Source of the DNA: Hallella bergensis DSM 17361
GTDB taxonomy: Bacteria; Bacteroidota; Bacteroidia; Bacteroidales; Bacteroidaceae
Direction of reading: 5' to 3'
DNA length: 42,688 nt
Assembly (NCBI RefSeq): GCF_000160535.1
Contig: NZ_GG704787.1
Coordinates: 1 to 42,688 of the forward strand
How positions within the stretch are numbered: position 1 is the stretch's first letter; each line of letters starts with the position of its first letter. The notes below the pieces were generated by a model. It was not told where the DNA came from. It saw nothing but the letters and a program-made list of their open reading frames with translations, and did not search any database. Position numbers and translations under genes: made by a program. Positions 25,716-32,780 of the stretch are shown here, piece after piece.

Positions 25716-25751
25716 TTGTCGTTGTCGTATTATTGTGGGTTCGCTTTACGA

Positions 25752-25819
25752 TGCAATGATTGTGCAAGCGAGAGCAGAGCGGAACCACTTCCAGCTTTGC
25801 CGAGCGCAGCCAATTATCG
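25752..25819 (-). repeat. Leader element, copy 2 (before the protease gene)
   Basis: The untranslated leader of the protease gene carries the same blocks as 16029-16090: on the plus strand TTGCCGA, two bases, GCAGCC, one base, ATTATC, plus a related block ATGATTGTGCAAG. Similar text is common upstream of Bacteroides genes, as far as I recall. It directly follows the leftward late promoter, so it is at the 5' end of the transcript. Confidence 0.5.
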
Positions 25820-25829
25820 CTTTTCAATG

Positions 25830-25861
25830 CAAAGGTGGGGGATTTTTCACAAGTTTGCAAA
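25830..25861 (-). promoter_or_regulatory. Leftward late promoter
   Basis: On the minus strand, TTTG (25861-25858) stands 20 bp before CACCTTTG (25837-25830), a one-mismatch version of the Bacteroidetes -7 box TAnnTTTG. The -33 box sits in GATTTGCAAAC, the same word as in the rightward promoter. Transcription would start about 110 bp upstream of the protease gene and run through the leftward structural genes. Confidence 0.7.
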
Positions 25862-25929
25862 TCGCCTTTTTATCATACAATACTTATAATCAACTTATTA
25901 CGATACAAAGCTTTATCATACGGACACGA

Positions 25930-25961
25930 TTTGCAAACACCACAAAAACAAGCCACCTTTG
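25930..25961 (+). promoter_or_regulatory. Rightward late promoter
   Basis: TTTG (25930-25933) in GATTTGCAAAC precedes CACCTTTG (25954-25961) by 20 bp, the same boxes, spacing and flank (ATTT-type start region) as in the leftward promoter. It lies 18 bp before the start codon of the small terminase, so the leader is very short. The mirror arrangement lets one activator or sigma factor fire head and tail genes at once. Confidence 0.7.
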
Positions 25962-25978
25962 CATTATATTTTTCAAAT

Positions 25979-26425
25979 ATGGCAAAGGAATTAAGCAACA
26001 CACAGAAGAAGGAATGGGCAAAAACGCTCTATCTCAAGGAGAATCTCACACAGCAGGAGATAGCCGACCGCGTGGGGGTGTCCCGCGCTACCGTCAATCG
26101 TTGGATAGCCGATGGAAAATGGGAGGAACAGAAGGTCGGACTCACGCTCACCCGTGAGGAGCAAGTAGCAAATCTATATCGGCAGGTAGCCGAGATAAAC
26201 CGGAAGATAGCTGAGAAGCCAGAAGGAGCGCGCTTCGCAAGTAATGCCGAGGCGGACATCCTCGGCAAGTTGTCTGCCGCTATCCGGAAGATGGAGACCG
26301 ATGTCGGCATTGCTGATGTTATCAGCGTGCAGACAAAGTTTATCGAATTCCTGCGCCCCATAGACCTCGACAAGGCAAAGGAACTCACACAATTATCAGA
26401 CGCATTTATTAAGTCGCTCCTGTAA
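25979..26425 (+). CDS. Terminase small subunit-like HTH protein
   Basis: The 148-aa protein starts at the ATG at 25979 (an upstream open frame back to 25760 crosses the late promoter and is not coding). Residues 17-36 (TLYLKENLTQQEIADRVGVS, RATVNRW) are a clear helix-turn-helix, followed by helical regions. First in the rightward late unit and directly before the large terminase gene, it would select the phage DNA end for packaging. In Mu-like phages packaging begins at the left (c) end and continues into host DNA by headful, so the target would be a pac-like site. Confidence 0.8.
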   Translation: MAKELSNTQKKEWAKTLYLKENLTQQEIADRVGVSRATVNRWIADGKWEEQKVGLTLTREEQVANLYRQVAEINRKIAEKPEGARFASNAEADILGKLSAAIRKMETDVGIADVISVQTKFIEFLRPIDLDKAKELTQLSDAFIKSLL

Positions 26426-26452
26426 ACATTAACATTCAACCCACCCATATAT

Positions 26453-27985
26453 ATGAAGCAAGCTGACAGAAACGCGCTGCTCGACTGGGAGAAGTACCGC
26501 CAGGACATCATGCGTGCCACACCTGTTGATAAGGAGATGAGCGTTGCCGAGCGTGAACGCCACCGCCTTTATCTGGAGGCGCATCCCATAGAGTGGATAG
26601 AATACTTCTTCCCCAACTATGCCAAGTATGAGTTTGCCGACTTTCAGAAACGCGCTATCCGCCGTATGATTGCAAACGATGAATGGTACGAGGTTCTCTC
26701 GTGGTCACGAGAGTTGGCAAAGTCCACCATTACGATGTTCGTCGTCATGTACCTCGTACTCACGCGACGCAAGCAGAATGTTATCCTTACCTCCAACAGC
26801 AAGGACAACGCCATCCGGCTATTGACACCGTACAGGGGAAACCTTGAAGCCAACGGGCGAATCATTGCCTATTATGGCAGACAGCAGTCCATAGGGGCGT
26901 GGACCGAGGACGAGTTCATTACCAAGCAAGGGGTTGCATTCCGGGCAATCGGTGCCGGGCAATCGCCTCGTGGCTCCCGTAACGAGGCCATACGCCCCGA
27001 TGTGCTGCTCGTTGATGACTTCGATACTGATGAGGACACTAAGAACCCCGACATCATTCAGAAGCGGTGGGAATGGTGGGAACAGGCACTTTATCCTACA
27101 CGCTCCACCTCCGAGCCTACGCTCATAGTCTTTTGTGGTAACATTATCGCAAGGGACTGCTGCATAACCCGCGCTGGGGAGATTGCCGACCATTGGGACA
27201 TTATCAACATACGCGACAGGAACGGCAAGAGTACATGGCCGCAAAAGAATACGGAGGAGCACATCGACCGTACCCTCTCAAAGATTTCCACGCTGTCGCA
27301 GCAGCATGAGTATTTCAACAATCCTATTTCGGAGGGGGAGATATTCAAGCAGGTGGTATATGGCAAGGTGCCGCCGCTCTCCAAGTTCAAGTTCCTCGTC
27401 ATTTACGGCGACCCTGCACCGGGAGAATCGAAAGGAAAGAAGGGCAAGTCCTTCAAGGCGGTCATGCTCCTTGGAAAGAGCGACAGTAAACTCTATGTCA
27501 TCAAGGCACGCCTCGCACAGGCACTCAATGCCGAGTTTATCGACTGGTATGTGCAGCTGCTCGAATATGTGGCAGGGCGCAGTACCGTATATTGCTGGAT
27601 GGAGAACAATAAACTTCAGGATCCGTTCTTCCAGCAAGTGTTCCGCCCGCTCGTCCGGAAGGTGCGTAAGGAGAAAAACATCACGCTCTATATTCAAGGT
27701 GATGAGGAGAAAAAGACAGACAAGGCAACGCGTATCGAGGCAAACCTTGAACCAATGAACCGCGAGGGTAACCTGATTCTCAACGAGGCTGAACGCGACA
27801 ATCCGCACATGAAGGAACTGGAGGACCAGTTCAAGCTCTTCACACTCTCACTCAAATACCCTGCCGATGGTCCTGATGCCGTTGAGGGCGGAAACCGTAA
27901 GATTGACGAGACGGCACAGCGGGCTGACCGCCCACTCACACAGTCGCGAAGAAGTGTAAGAAACAGAAACAAATATAGATTATGA
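26453..27985 (+). CDS. Terminase large subunit
   Basis: The 510-aa protein is a Mu gp28-type packaging motor. The ATPase has SWSRELAKST at 83-92 (a divergent Walker A with Arg-Glu-Leu-Ala-Lys-Ser) and a Walker B RPDVLLVDDFD at 181-191. A coupling motif NII follows at 230-232. The RNase H-like nuclease domain begins at about 310 (KFLVIYGDPAP, Asp320) and contains a further acidic cluster at the end (DGPDAVEGG). It translocates DNA into proheads and cuts at headful. It overlaps the next gene by four bases. Confidence 0.95.
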   Translation: MKQADRNALLDWEKYRQDIMRATPVDKEMSVAERERHRLYLEAHPIEWIEYFFPNYAKYEFADFQKRAIRRMIANDEWYEVLSWSRELAKSTITMFVVMYLVLTRRKQNVILTSNSKDNAIRLLTPYRGNLEANGRIIAYYGRQQSIGAWTEDEFITKQGVAFRAIGAGQSPRGSRNEAIRPDVLLVDDFDTDEDTKNPDIIQKRWEWWEQALYPTRSTSEPTLIVFCGNIIARDCCITRAGEIADHWDIINIRDRNGKSTWPQKNTEEHIDRTLSKISTLSQQHEYFNNPISEGEIFKQVVYGKVPPLSKFKFLVIYGDPAPGESKGKKGKSFKAVMLLGKSDSKLYVIKARLAQALNAEFIDWYVQLLEYVAGRSTVYCWMENNKLQDPFFQQVFRPLVRKVRKEKNITLYIQGDEEKKTDKATRIEANLEPMNREGNLILNEAERDNPHMKELEDQFKLFTLSLKYPADGPDAVEGGNRKIDETAQRADRPLTQSRRSVRNRNKYRL

Positions 27986-28407
27986 GCCAGTTTGTTGATA
28001 TAAAGGACTATGACGCAAGCGTACACCGCGAAATCCTCGATGCGCTTGTAAGGGACGATGGGACACTCGTTGAGATTTGCGAGGACAGGGCCATCGCCGA
28101 GATGCGGGGCTACCTCTCCAAACGTTACGACTGCAACGCCATCTTCTCAGCATCGGGCGAAGAGCGCAACCAGCTTATACTGATGATGGTCATTGACATT
28201 GCCGTGTACCACATATTCTGCATACACAACCCTCAGAAACTCTCACAGGTACGCAAGGACCGCTATGAGAGGGCGGTGGAATGGATGAAGGCTGTGGCAA
28301 ACGAGGAGGTTTCCATCGACGGCGCACCGCTACTGCCAGAGGAGGACAGGGCGAGAAAATCGGCACTGATGTTCAAGAGCAATCCAAAACGAATAAACAG
28401 ATTATAA
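27982..28407 (+). CDS. Mu gp36-like protein (DUF1320)
   Basis: The 141-aa protein fits DUF1320 (Mu gp36): an N-terminal acidic part, CEDRAIAEMRGYLSKRYD, then a helix QLILMMVIDIAVYHIFCIHN and a C-terminal RYERAVEWMKAVANEEVSI. It is placed between the terminase and the portal, overlapping the terminase stop by four bases (ATGA). In Mu-like heads gp36 is counted among connector or head-completion proteins; its precise function is not settled. Confidence 0.8.
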   Translation: MSQFVDIKDYDASVHREILDALVRDDGTLVEICEDRAIAEMRGYLSKRYDCNAIFSASGEERNQLILMMVIDIAVYHIFCIHNPQKLSQVRKDRYERAVEWMKAVANEEVSIDGAPLLPEEDRARKSALMFKSNPKRINRL

Positions 28408-28408
28408 T

Positions 28409-29767
28409 ATGAGCAGAAAGAATAAAGAACAAAATGCAAAAGGGCGTATCACCGTCAGTGGAAACGTGCCACGTCCGGGACAGCGGCAGCCCGCCATCAT
28501 CCGTATCACGCAGCCCAAGCGGTTCAATATCGACACGGCCGACTTTATGAGCGCGGTCAAGGCTGCCGAGAATGTTGATTATGCCCAGCGCTCAAAACTC
28601 TATGACCTCTATACGGGCATTCTGCTCGACACCCACCTGTCGAGCGTCATGGAAAAACGCAAGAACGCCGTGCTGTGCTCTGCTATAGAGTTTCAGCGAA
28701 ACGGAAAGCCCGATGACCATATCAATGAGCAAATACTATCACCGTGGTTCTATCGTTGCGTGGCCGACATTCTCGACGCGCGCTTCTGGGGCTTCTCGCT
28801 GATGCAGTTCTTCAAGAATGGGGAATGGATAGACTACGACCTCATTCCAAGGAAGCATGTGGAGCCGGTGCGGAAACTGATTCTAAAATACCAGACCGAC
28901 ATTCAGGGCACCTCATGGGACGAATTTACCGACCTGCTCTTCGTCGGGAGCGGTACCGATCTCGGACTGCTTGCCAAGGCTGCGCCCTGGGTTATCTATA
29001 AGCGTAACACCACCGCCGACTGGGCACAATTCTCCGAGGTGTTCGGCATGCCTATTCAGGAGTACATCTATGACACCGACGACGAGGAGTCAAGAACCCG
29101 TGCATTGCAGGATGCCAACTCCATAGGCTCCCTCGCCACTTTCATTCACGGCAAGGATACCGAGCTGCAACTGCGTGAGGCCGGCAACAAGACAGGCTCT
29201 GCCGATGTGTATGAGCGGCTCGTAGAACGGTGCAACAGTGAGATTTCAAAACTGATTCTCGGAAACACCCTCACCACGGAATCGTCAGAGAAGGGTACAC
29301 AGGCGCTTGGCACGGTGCACAAGAAGGTGGAGGACAATGTGGCGAAGGCTGACCGCGAATATGTCCTCAGCGTGCTCAACTATGATATGACCGACATCTT
29401 CTTCCACATGGGCATTGACACCTCAGGGGGCAAGTTCTGCTTCCCTGAAAAGAAAGACATTGATCCCAATACCGAGATGAGCGTCCTTACACAGCTGCAT
29501 ACGACATTCTCGCTCCCTATCGATGACGATTACCTCTATGAGAAATTCGGCATAGAAAAACCAAAGGACTACGACCGGCAGAAACAGCGTCAGGAGGAAG
29601 ATAGAAAAGTCAGGCAACAGGCAATGATGCAGCCAAATAAAGAAGATGAGGGGGACACGGATGAGAGTCAAAGTTCAAATCACAAATCTCAAAGTTCAAA
29701 GTTAAAGGACCGCCTCCGCTCTTTTTTCGCGAAAGCCCCGCAGGACGGGGCTCGTTTAGACTGGTAG
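28409..29767 (+). CDS. Portal protein (Mu gp29-like, DUF935)
   Basis: The 452-aa protein matches the DUF935 portal family: RSKLYDLYTGILLDTHLSSV and KRKNAVLCSAIEF near 65-95, a conserved FWGFSLMQFF stretch, DLIPRKHVEP, and the later DTSGGKFCFPEK. As dodecamer it forms the gate of the head for DNA. The last 25 codons (SQSSNHKSQSSKLKDRLRSF, then FAKAPQDGARLDW) carry a -1 frameshift signal (29722-29752) that leads into the next frame, so besides this form an extended portal-MuF product is expected. The normal stop is TAG at 29765. Confidence 0.9.
   Translation: MSRKNKEQNAKGRITVSGNVPRPGQRQPAIIRITQPKRFNIDTADFMSAVKAAENVDYAQRSKLYDLYTGILLDTHLSSVMEKRKNAVLCSAIEFQRNGKPDDHINEQILSPWFYRCVADILDARFWGFSLMQFFKNGEWIDYDLIPRKHVEPVRKLILKYQTDIQGTSWDEFTDLLFVGSGTDLGLLAKAAPWVIYKRNTTADWAQFSEVFGMPIQEYIYDTDDEESRTRALQDANSIGSLATFIHGKDTELQLREAGNKTGSADVYERLVERCNSEISKLILGNTLTTESSEKGTQALGTVHKKVEDNVAKADREYVLSVLNYDMTDIFFHMGIDTSGGKFCFPEKKDIDPNTEMSVLTQLHTTFSLPIDDDYLYEKFGIEKPKDYDRQKQRQEEDRKVRQQAMMQPNKEDEGDTDESQSSNHKSQSSKLKDRLRSFFAKAPQDGARLDW
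29722..29752 (+). promoter_or_regulatory. Predicted -1 ribosomal frameshift signal
   Basis: In the portal frame the heptamer T TTT TTC lies at 29722-29728, the X XXY YYZ pattern. Five bases later begins a perfect 7-bp stem, AGCCCCG (29734-29740) with CGGGGCT (29746-29752), around a 5-base CAGGA loop. Slipping back one base at this spot continues in exactly the frame of the MuF gene (next codon CGC at 29728) with no stop until 31236. No T-run follows the stem, so it is not a terminator. All parts were read directly; use in vivo is inferred. Confidence 0.75.
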
Positions 29768-31236
29768 TCAATCATATATACTTCGATGCGGACAACGCAC
29801 CGGCTTCCAGTCTGCAATTCGATGAAGAATTGCTGGTAAAGGCACTCGGTAATATCTACCGCAAGAAGTTCAATATAAAGACGGAGATAGAGCCGCTGCT
29901 ATATGGAGCCGTGAGCGGCATATTCCATCAGGCTGCCGATGAGGGTTTCCAGCCACGCACGGTGACCGACCCCGATCATGACTTCTACGAGCAACTGCGG
30001 CACTCTGGAGATGTGTTCTCGGCTTTCAAGGTACATCGGGCACAGAACGATATGGCGGCGCGACTGCTCGACTCAAACGGTGTTCTAAAACCGTTCAACC
30101 AGTGGCTGAAGGAGGTTATGCCCATTGCCTCGCACCAGTGTGGGGCATGGCTCAAGACGGAGTACGACACGGCCGTCATAAGGGCGCACCAGGCTGCCGA
30201 CTGGCAGCAGTTCCGCCGCGAGGCCGACGTGCTGCCCAATCTCAGGTGGATGCCCTCGACGAGCGTCCACCCCGGAGAGGACCATCGGCGATACTGGGGG
30301 ACCGTCCGCCCCATCGACGACGATTTCTGGAACCATCACCGGCCGGGCGACCGCTGGAACTGCAAGTGCAGTCTCTCCAACACCGATGCCCCCGCTACTC
30401 CCATACCTGCCGATAGTCCGGAACATCATAGTGGTGGCAATAACCCTCAGTCAGGACTTAAAGGTAATCCAGGTACAACGGCACAGATTTTCTCCGATGA
30501 TCATCCATATTTCCCAGACTCTTGTGAGCATTGTCCTTTCTATACGCCGACAATATCCGATAGGTTACGTAATACATTCCAAAACAGGAAGAAACACTGT
30601 AATACCTGCCAATATGTAAACAAACGCATTGAAAAAACAGCCAACGACAAAAAGGAACTCATCAAGAAGCGCAGGGAAGAGTACAGGAGATTACTCAAAG
30701 ACGACAGTTACACATCTGTAAAATTCGACAAGAAAACTGGTGGGCTGAGCGCAAATCATATAGGGCACATTACCCACGAAGGACCGAGAGCCGAGCGTTT
30801 CTTCGGAGGGCTAACATCGACCGACCTCGAAAACGAATGCCAAACTCTATTATTCAAGATGGGACATAAAGTGCTTTTCATGGATGAACTGAAAAGAAAA
30901 AATGGGCAGCAGCTGCCAGCACTTGATATGGAGTTGGATGGTGTACTTATGGATATACGCTCTGTAACGGGAAATGGATGGTACTCAAATATCTTTGGAA
31001 AGAAGAATGACCAGTTAAGGCGTTTCAATAGCAGAGAGGACATATCTGCAAGTGCAGATTCTCTTTGTTTGTATTTTCATAACGCACACCTCTTCGACAG
31101 GGAAAAAATGGAGAGATCTATCAACTTCTTCAAATATCAAAGAGACAATAAGGGAGAGCCTGTCGAAAGGTATATCAAGCATGTGTATTGTGTAGTTAAA
31201 GGGCAAAAAGATATTTTGATATTTGATATAGAATAA
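29728..31236 (+). CDS. MuF minor head protein with C-terminal nuclease/toxin-like domain, probably made as a portal fusion
   Basis: The frame has no ATG or GTG start. Protein-like sequence begins at least at LVVNHIYFDADNAPASS, before the TTG at 29830 that a gene finder would choose. Entry is best explained by the -1 signal at 29722, giving 440 portal residues plus 502 here; CTG at 29761 overlapping the portal stop is another option. Counted from the TTG: a MuF domain at about 95-185 (ending RPGDRWNCKCSLS), a linker with two Cys-x-x-Cys pairs (232/235, 257/260), a charged helix, and from about 297 a domain like the CdiA-type nucleases (GGLSANHIGH, ALDMELDGVLMDIRSVTG). The last 900 bases are AT-richer than the neighbours. 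No immunity gene follows. Confidence 0.8.
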   Translation, partial: RESPAGRGSFRLVVNHIYFDADNAPASSLQFDEELLVKALGNIYRKKFNIKTEIEPLLYGAVSGIFHQAADEGFQPRTVTDPDHDFYEQLRHSGDVFSAFKVHRAQNDMAARLLDSNGVLKPFNQWLKEVMPIASHQCGAWLKTEYDTAVIRAHQAADWQQFRREADVLPNLRWMPSTSVHPGEDHRRYWGTVRPIDDDFWNHHRPGDRWNCKCSLSNTDAPATPIPADSPEHHSGGNNPQSGLKGNPGTTAQIFSDDHPYFPDSCEHCPFYTPTISDRLRNTFQNRKKHCNTCQYVNKRIEKTANDKKELIKKRREEYRRLLKDDSYTSVKFDKKTGGLSANHIGHITHEGPRAERFFGGLTSTDLENECQTLLFKMGHKVLFMDELKRKNGQQLPALDMELDGVLMDIRSVTGNGWYSNIFGKKNDQLRRFNSREDISASADSLCLYFHNAHLFDREKMERSINFFKYQRDNKGEPVERYIKHVYCVVKGQKDILIFDIE

Positions 31237-31267
31237 AAAAGCCGGGTTTCTCATGGAACACCCCGGC
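31235..31267 (-). terminator. Minus-strand terminator behind the MuF gene
   Basis: GCCGGG (31241-31246) pairs with CCCGGC (31262-31267) around a 15-base loop, and six A residues precede it on the plus strand. Read leftward, the hairpin is followed by six T residues, an intrinsic terminator on the strand opposite the late head genes. It would stop leftward transcripts, for instance from the gene at 32389-32664, from running antisense into the head operon. On the plus strand no T-run follows, so it need not stop that operon. Confidence 0.6.
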
Positions 31268-31343
31268 GCATTGGGAAACATACAGAAATTACTTCCTATG
31301 AATCCACTGCAAATATACAACTTATTTTTGAAAAAACAATTTT

Positions 31344-31946
31344 ATGGACGCAAAAGATTACATAAAACTCATAGAACAGCATAAAAAGGAACTGGGAGAA
31401 CTCATGCGCAGGAAACTTCCTGTCATTGTCGGGCGTATGGCAAAGGATCATTATCAGGACAATTTCCGCAAGGGAGGTTTTGTCAATAATGGGTTGAAAA
31501 AGTGGCCCGTTACCAAACGGCAATACTCTGGCTCCAGTTCCGCTTCGGCAGCATACGGCCCGCTTCTCTCTGGGCGTAACCACCTCTTCGGCTCTATCAA
31601 ATATGTGCCAGCAGACTACCGAGTCAAGGTCGCCAACGAGGTGCCATACGCTGCCATACACAATGAGGGTGGCACCGTCAATCCGACGGTAACACCCAAG
31701 ATGCGCCGCTTTGCCTGGGCGATGTATCACAAAGTTACGGGCAGGGAGAAAAACAAGAGGAAAACAAAGAAAGCCGGTACGAAGGAAAATGCTGCCGCAG
31801 GGTTCTGGAAAGCCCTTGCTCTGACTAAAAAGCAGAAGTTAAGCATCAAGATCCCCAAGCGCAGATTTCTCGGAGAAAGTGCGGAACTCACCAGAAAAAT
31901 CAATGAAAAAACAGAACAAGAAATTACGAAAATTCTAATAATATAA
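31344..31946 (+). CDS. Virion morphogenesis protein (Mu gpG-like)
   Basis: The 200-aa basic protein has the marks of phage virion morphogenesis proteins: GRMAKDHYQDNFRKGGFVNN, KKWPVTKRQY, then GPLLSGRNHLFGSIKYV, VPYAAIHNEGG and a C-terminal RRFLGESAELTRKINE. Mu gpG and related proteins act in head-tail joining or completion. The gene lies between MuF and the tail terminator, as in Mu-like genomes. About 105 bases upstream are non-coding apart from the hairpin described above; the start has no Shine-Dalgarno motif. Confidence 0.82.
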   Translation: MDAKDYIKLIEQHKKELGELMRRKLPVIVGRMAKDHYQDNFRKGGFVNNGLKKWPVTKRQYSGSSSASAAYGPLLSGRNHLFGSIKYVPADYRVKVANEVPYAAIHNEGGTVNPTVTPKMRRFAWAMYHKVTGREKNKRKTKKAGTKENAAAGFWKALALTKKQKLSIKIPKRRFLGESAELTRKINEKTEQEITKILII

Positions 31947-31948
31947 TT

Positions 31949-32392
31949 ATGGAGCAGATTTTTATTTCAATCCTCGAACTCATCAGTCGTGAAATGCCGG
32001 AACTGTCGCTCGTAGATGAGGACTACGGACAACTGGAAACCGATGAGGATACTTACCCCGTAACTTTCCCCTGTGTCCTCGTAGGTAATATGGAGGCGGA
32101 CTGGAACGATATTGGCATGGGAACGCAGAAAGGAATAGTATCGCTTACAGCACGCCTGGCTATTGACTGTTACGATGATACACATATAGGGTCAAGTACT
32201 ACGGAAAAAACCGCTGAGCGACTCCTTATGGCAAACCGTCTCTACACCGTACTCCAGGACTCCCTGCACTCGCAGGATATGGGACCGATGTGCCGTACAA
32301 AGAGCCGATGCTACTCCATGCCGGGAATGATTAAGGTTTATGAGTATGTCTTTCAGTTTGAGTTGCATGACGCTTCGGCGGCAGAGGATTAG
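31949..32392 (+). CDS. Tail terminator / tail completion-like protein (gp37-type)
   Basis: The 147-aa protein begins MEQIFISILELISREMPELS, then an acidic stretch, and has beta-strand segments FPCVLVGNMEADW and IVSLTARLAIDCYDD and a helix with ERLLMANRLYTVLQDSLHSQ. This alternation fits the small alpha-beta tail terminator proteins that cap the tail tube. It is the last gene of the rightward late unit and ends in a four-base overlap with a convergent gene. The call rests mostly on place, size and predicted fold. Confidence 0.55.
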   Translation: MEQIFISILELISREMPELSLVDEDYGQLETDEDTYPVTFPCVLVGNMEADWNDIGMGTQKGIVSLTARLAIDCYDDTHIGSSTTEKTAERLLMANRLYTVLQDSLHSQDMGPMCRTKSRCYSMPGMIKVYEYVFQFELHDASAAED

Positions 32393-32664
32393 ACGGCCGT
32401 GTCCTGGAACAGTTCAAGCTGCTTCGCTGTCAGGTGGGGCTTGCGCACTTTCGGAACAGGCCGCACATCTATGTCCTTCAACTCTGAGCATTTTTTCCGG
32501 ATAATGGCCATGATGCGCTCCTCGCTGATGAAGAACTCCTGGGTAGAAAGCAGACGCAGCGCATCGTCGAAACGGAGACGTTGTACCTCTGTCCAATAGT
32601 AGTAACGACGGCACAAAGCCTCGTCACGCAATGCGATTAAATTACTATTCCTGCCTTTTTTCAT
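32389..32664 (-). CDS. Small HTH-like regulator, candidate late-gene activator
   Basis: The 91-aa protein starts at the ATG at 32664; the frame is open to 32721 but that part overlaps the promoter. It is basic at the N terminus (KKGRNSNLIALRDEALCRRY) and has ALRLLSTQEFFISEERIMAIIRKK, a helix-turn-helix-like pair; the C-terminal tail is Pro/Lys rich. It has its own promoter (TATATTTG) right after the early terminator. In Mu the small activators Mor and C lie in this kind of place, between early and late genes. A role in turning on the late promoter pair is inferred, not shown. Confidence 0.55.
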   Translation of the reverse strand: MKKGRNSNLIALRDEALCRRYYYWTEVQRLRFDDALRLLSTQEFFISEERIMAIIRKKCSELKDIDVRPVPKVRKPHLTAKQLELFQDTAV

Positions 32665-32687
32665 ACTCCACACACACAATTGACAGG

Positions 32688-32695
32688 CAAATATA
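32688..32695 (-). promoter_or_regulatory. Promoter -7 box of the 32389-32664 gene
   Basis: The minus strand reads TATATTTG, an exact TAnnTTTG box, 24 bp ahead of the start codon. A TTTG in TTTGCG lies 23 bp further upstream, inside the end of the early terminator hairpin. So this gene can be read apart from the early operon. Confidence 0.55.
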
Positions 32696-32716
32696 ACAAA
32701 TTTAATTGATATTAAA

Positions 32717-32757
32717 CGCAAAAAGTCGCTAAATCATTCATTTAGCGACTTTTACGT
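32717..32757. terminator. Bidirectional terminator at the end of the early operon
   Basis: AAAAGTCGCTAAAT and ATTTAGCGACTTTT form a 14-bp perfect stem with a 5-base loop (CATTC), extended by AACG/CGTT across small bulges. T-runs flank both sides (TTTTTGCG leftward, CTTTTACG rightward). It lies 24 bp after the last early gene, so it would end the leftward early transcript. Confidence 0.85.
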
Positions 32758-32780
32758 TAATCCTGTAAACAGGTTTCAGG

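Noticed and set aside
29722..29752. Hairpin at the portal end as a transcription terminator
   Set aside because: No T-run follows the stem and the same operon continues; the slippery heptamer at correct spacing fits a frameshift signal better.
31255..31386. Short plus-strand frame beginning MEHPGALG between MuF and the gpG-like gene, as an immunity gene
   Set aside because: It starts inside the hairpin, is only about 43 codons, and overlaps the start of the next gene; no protein character.
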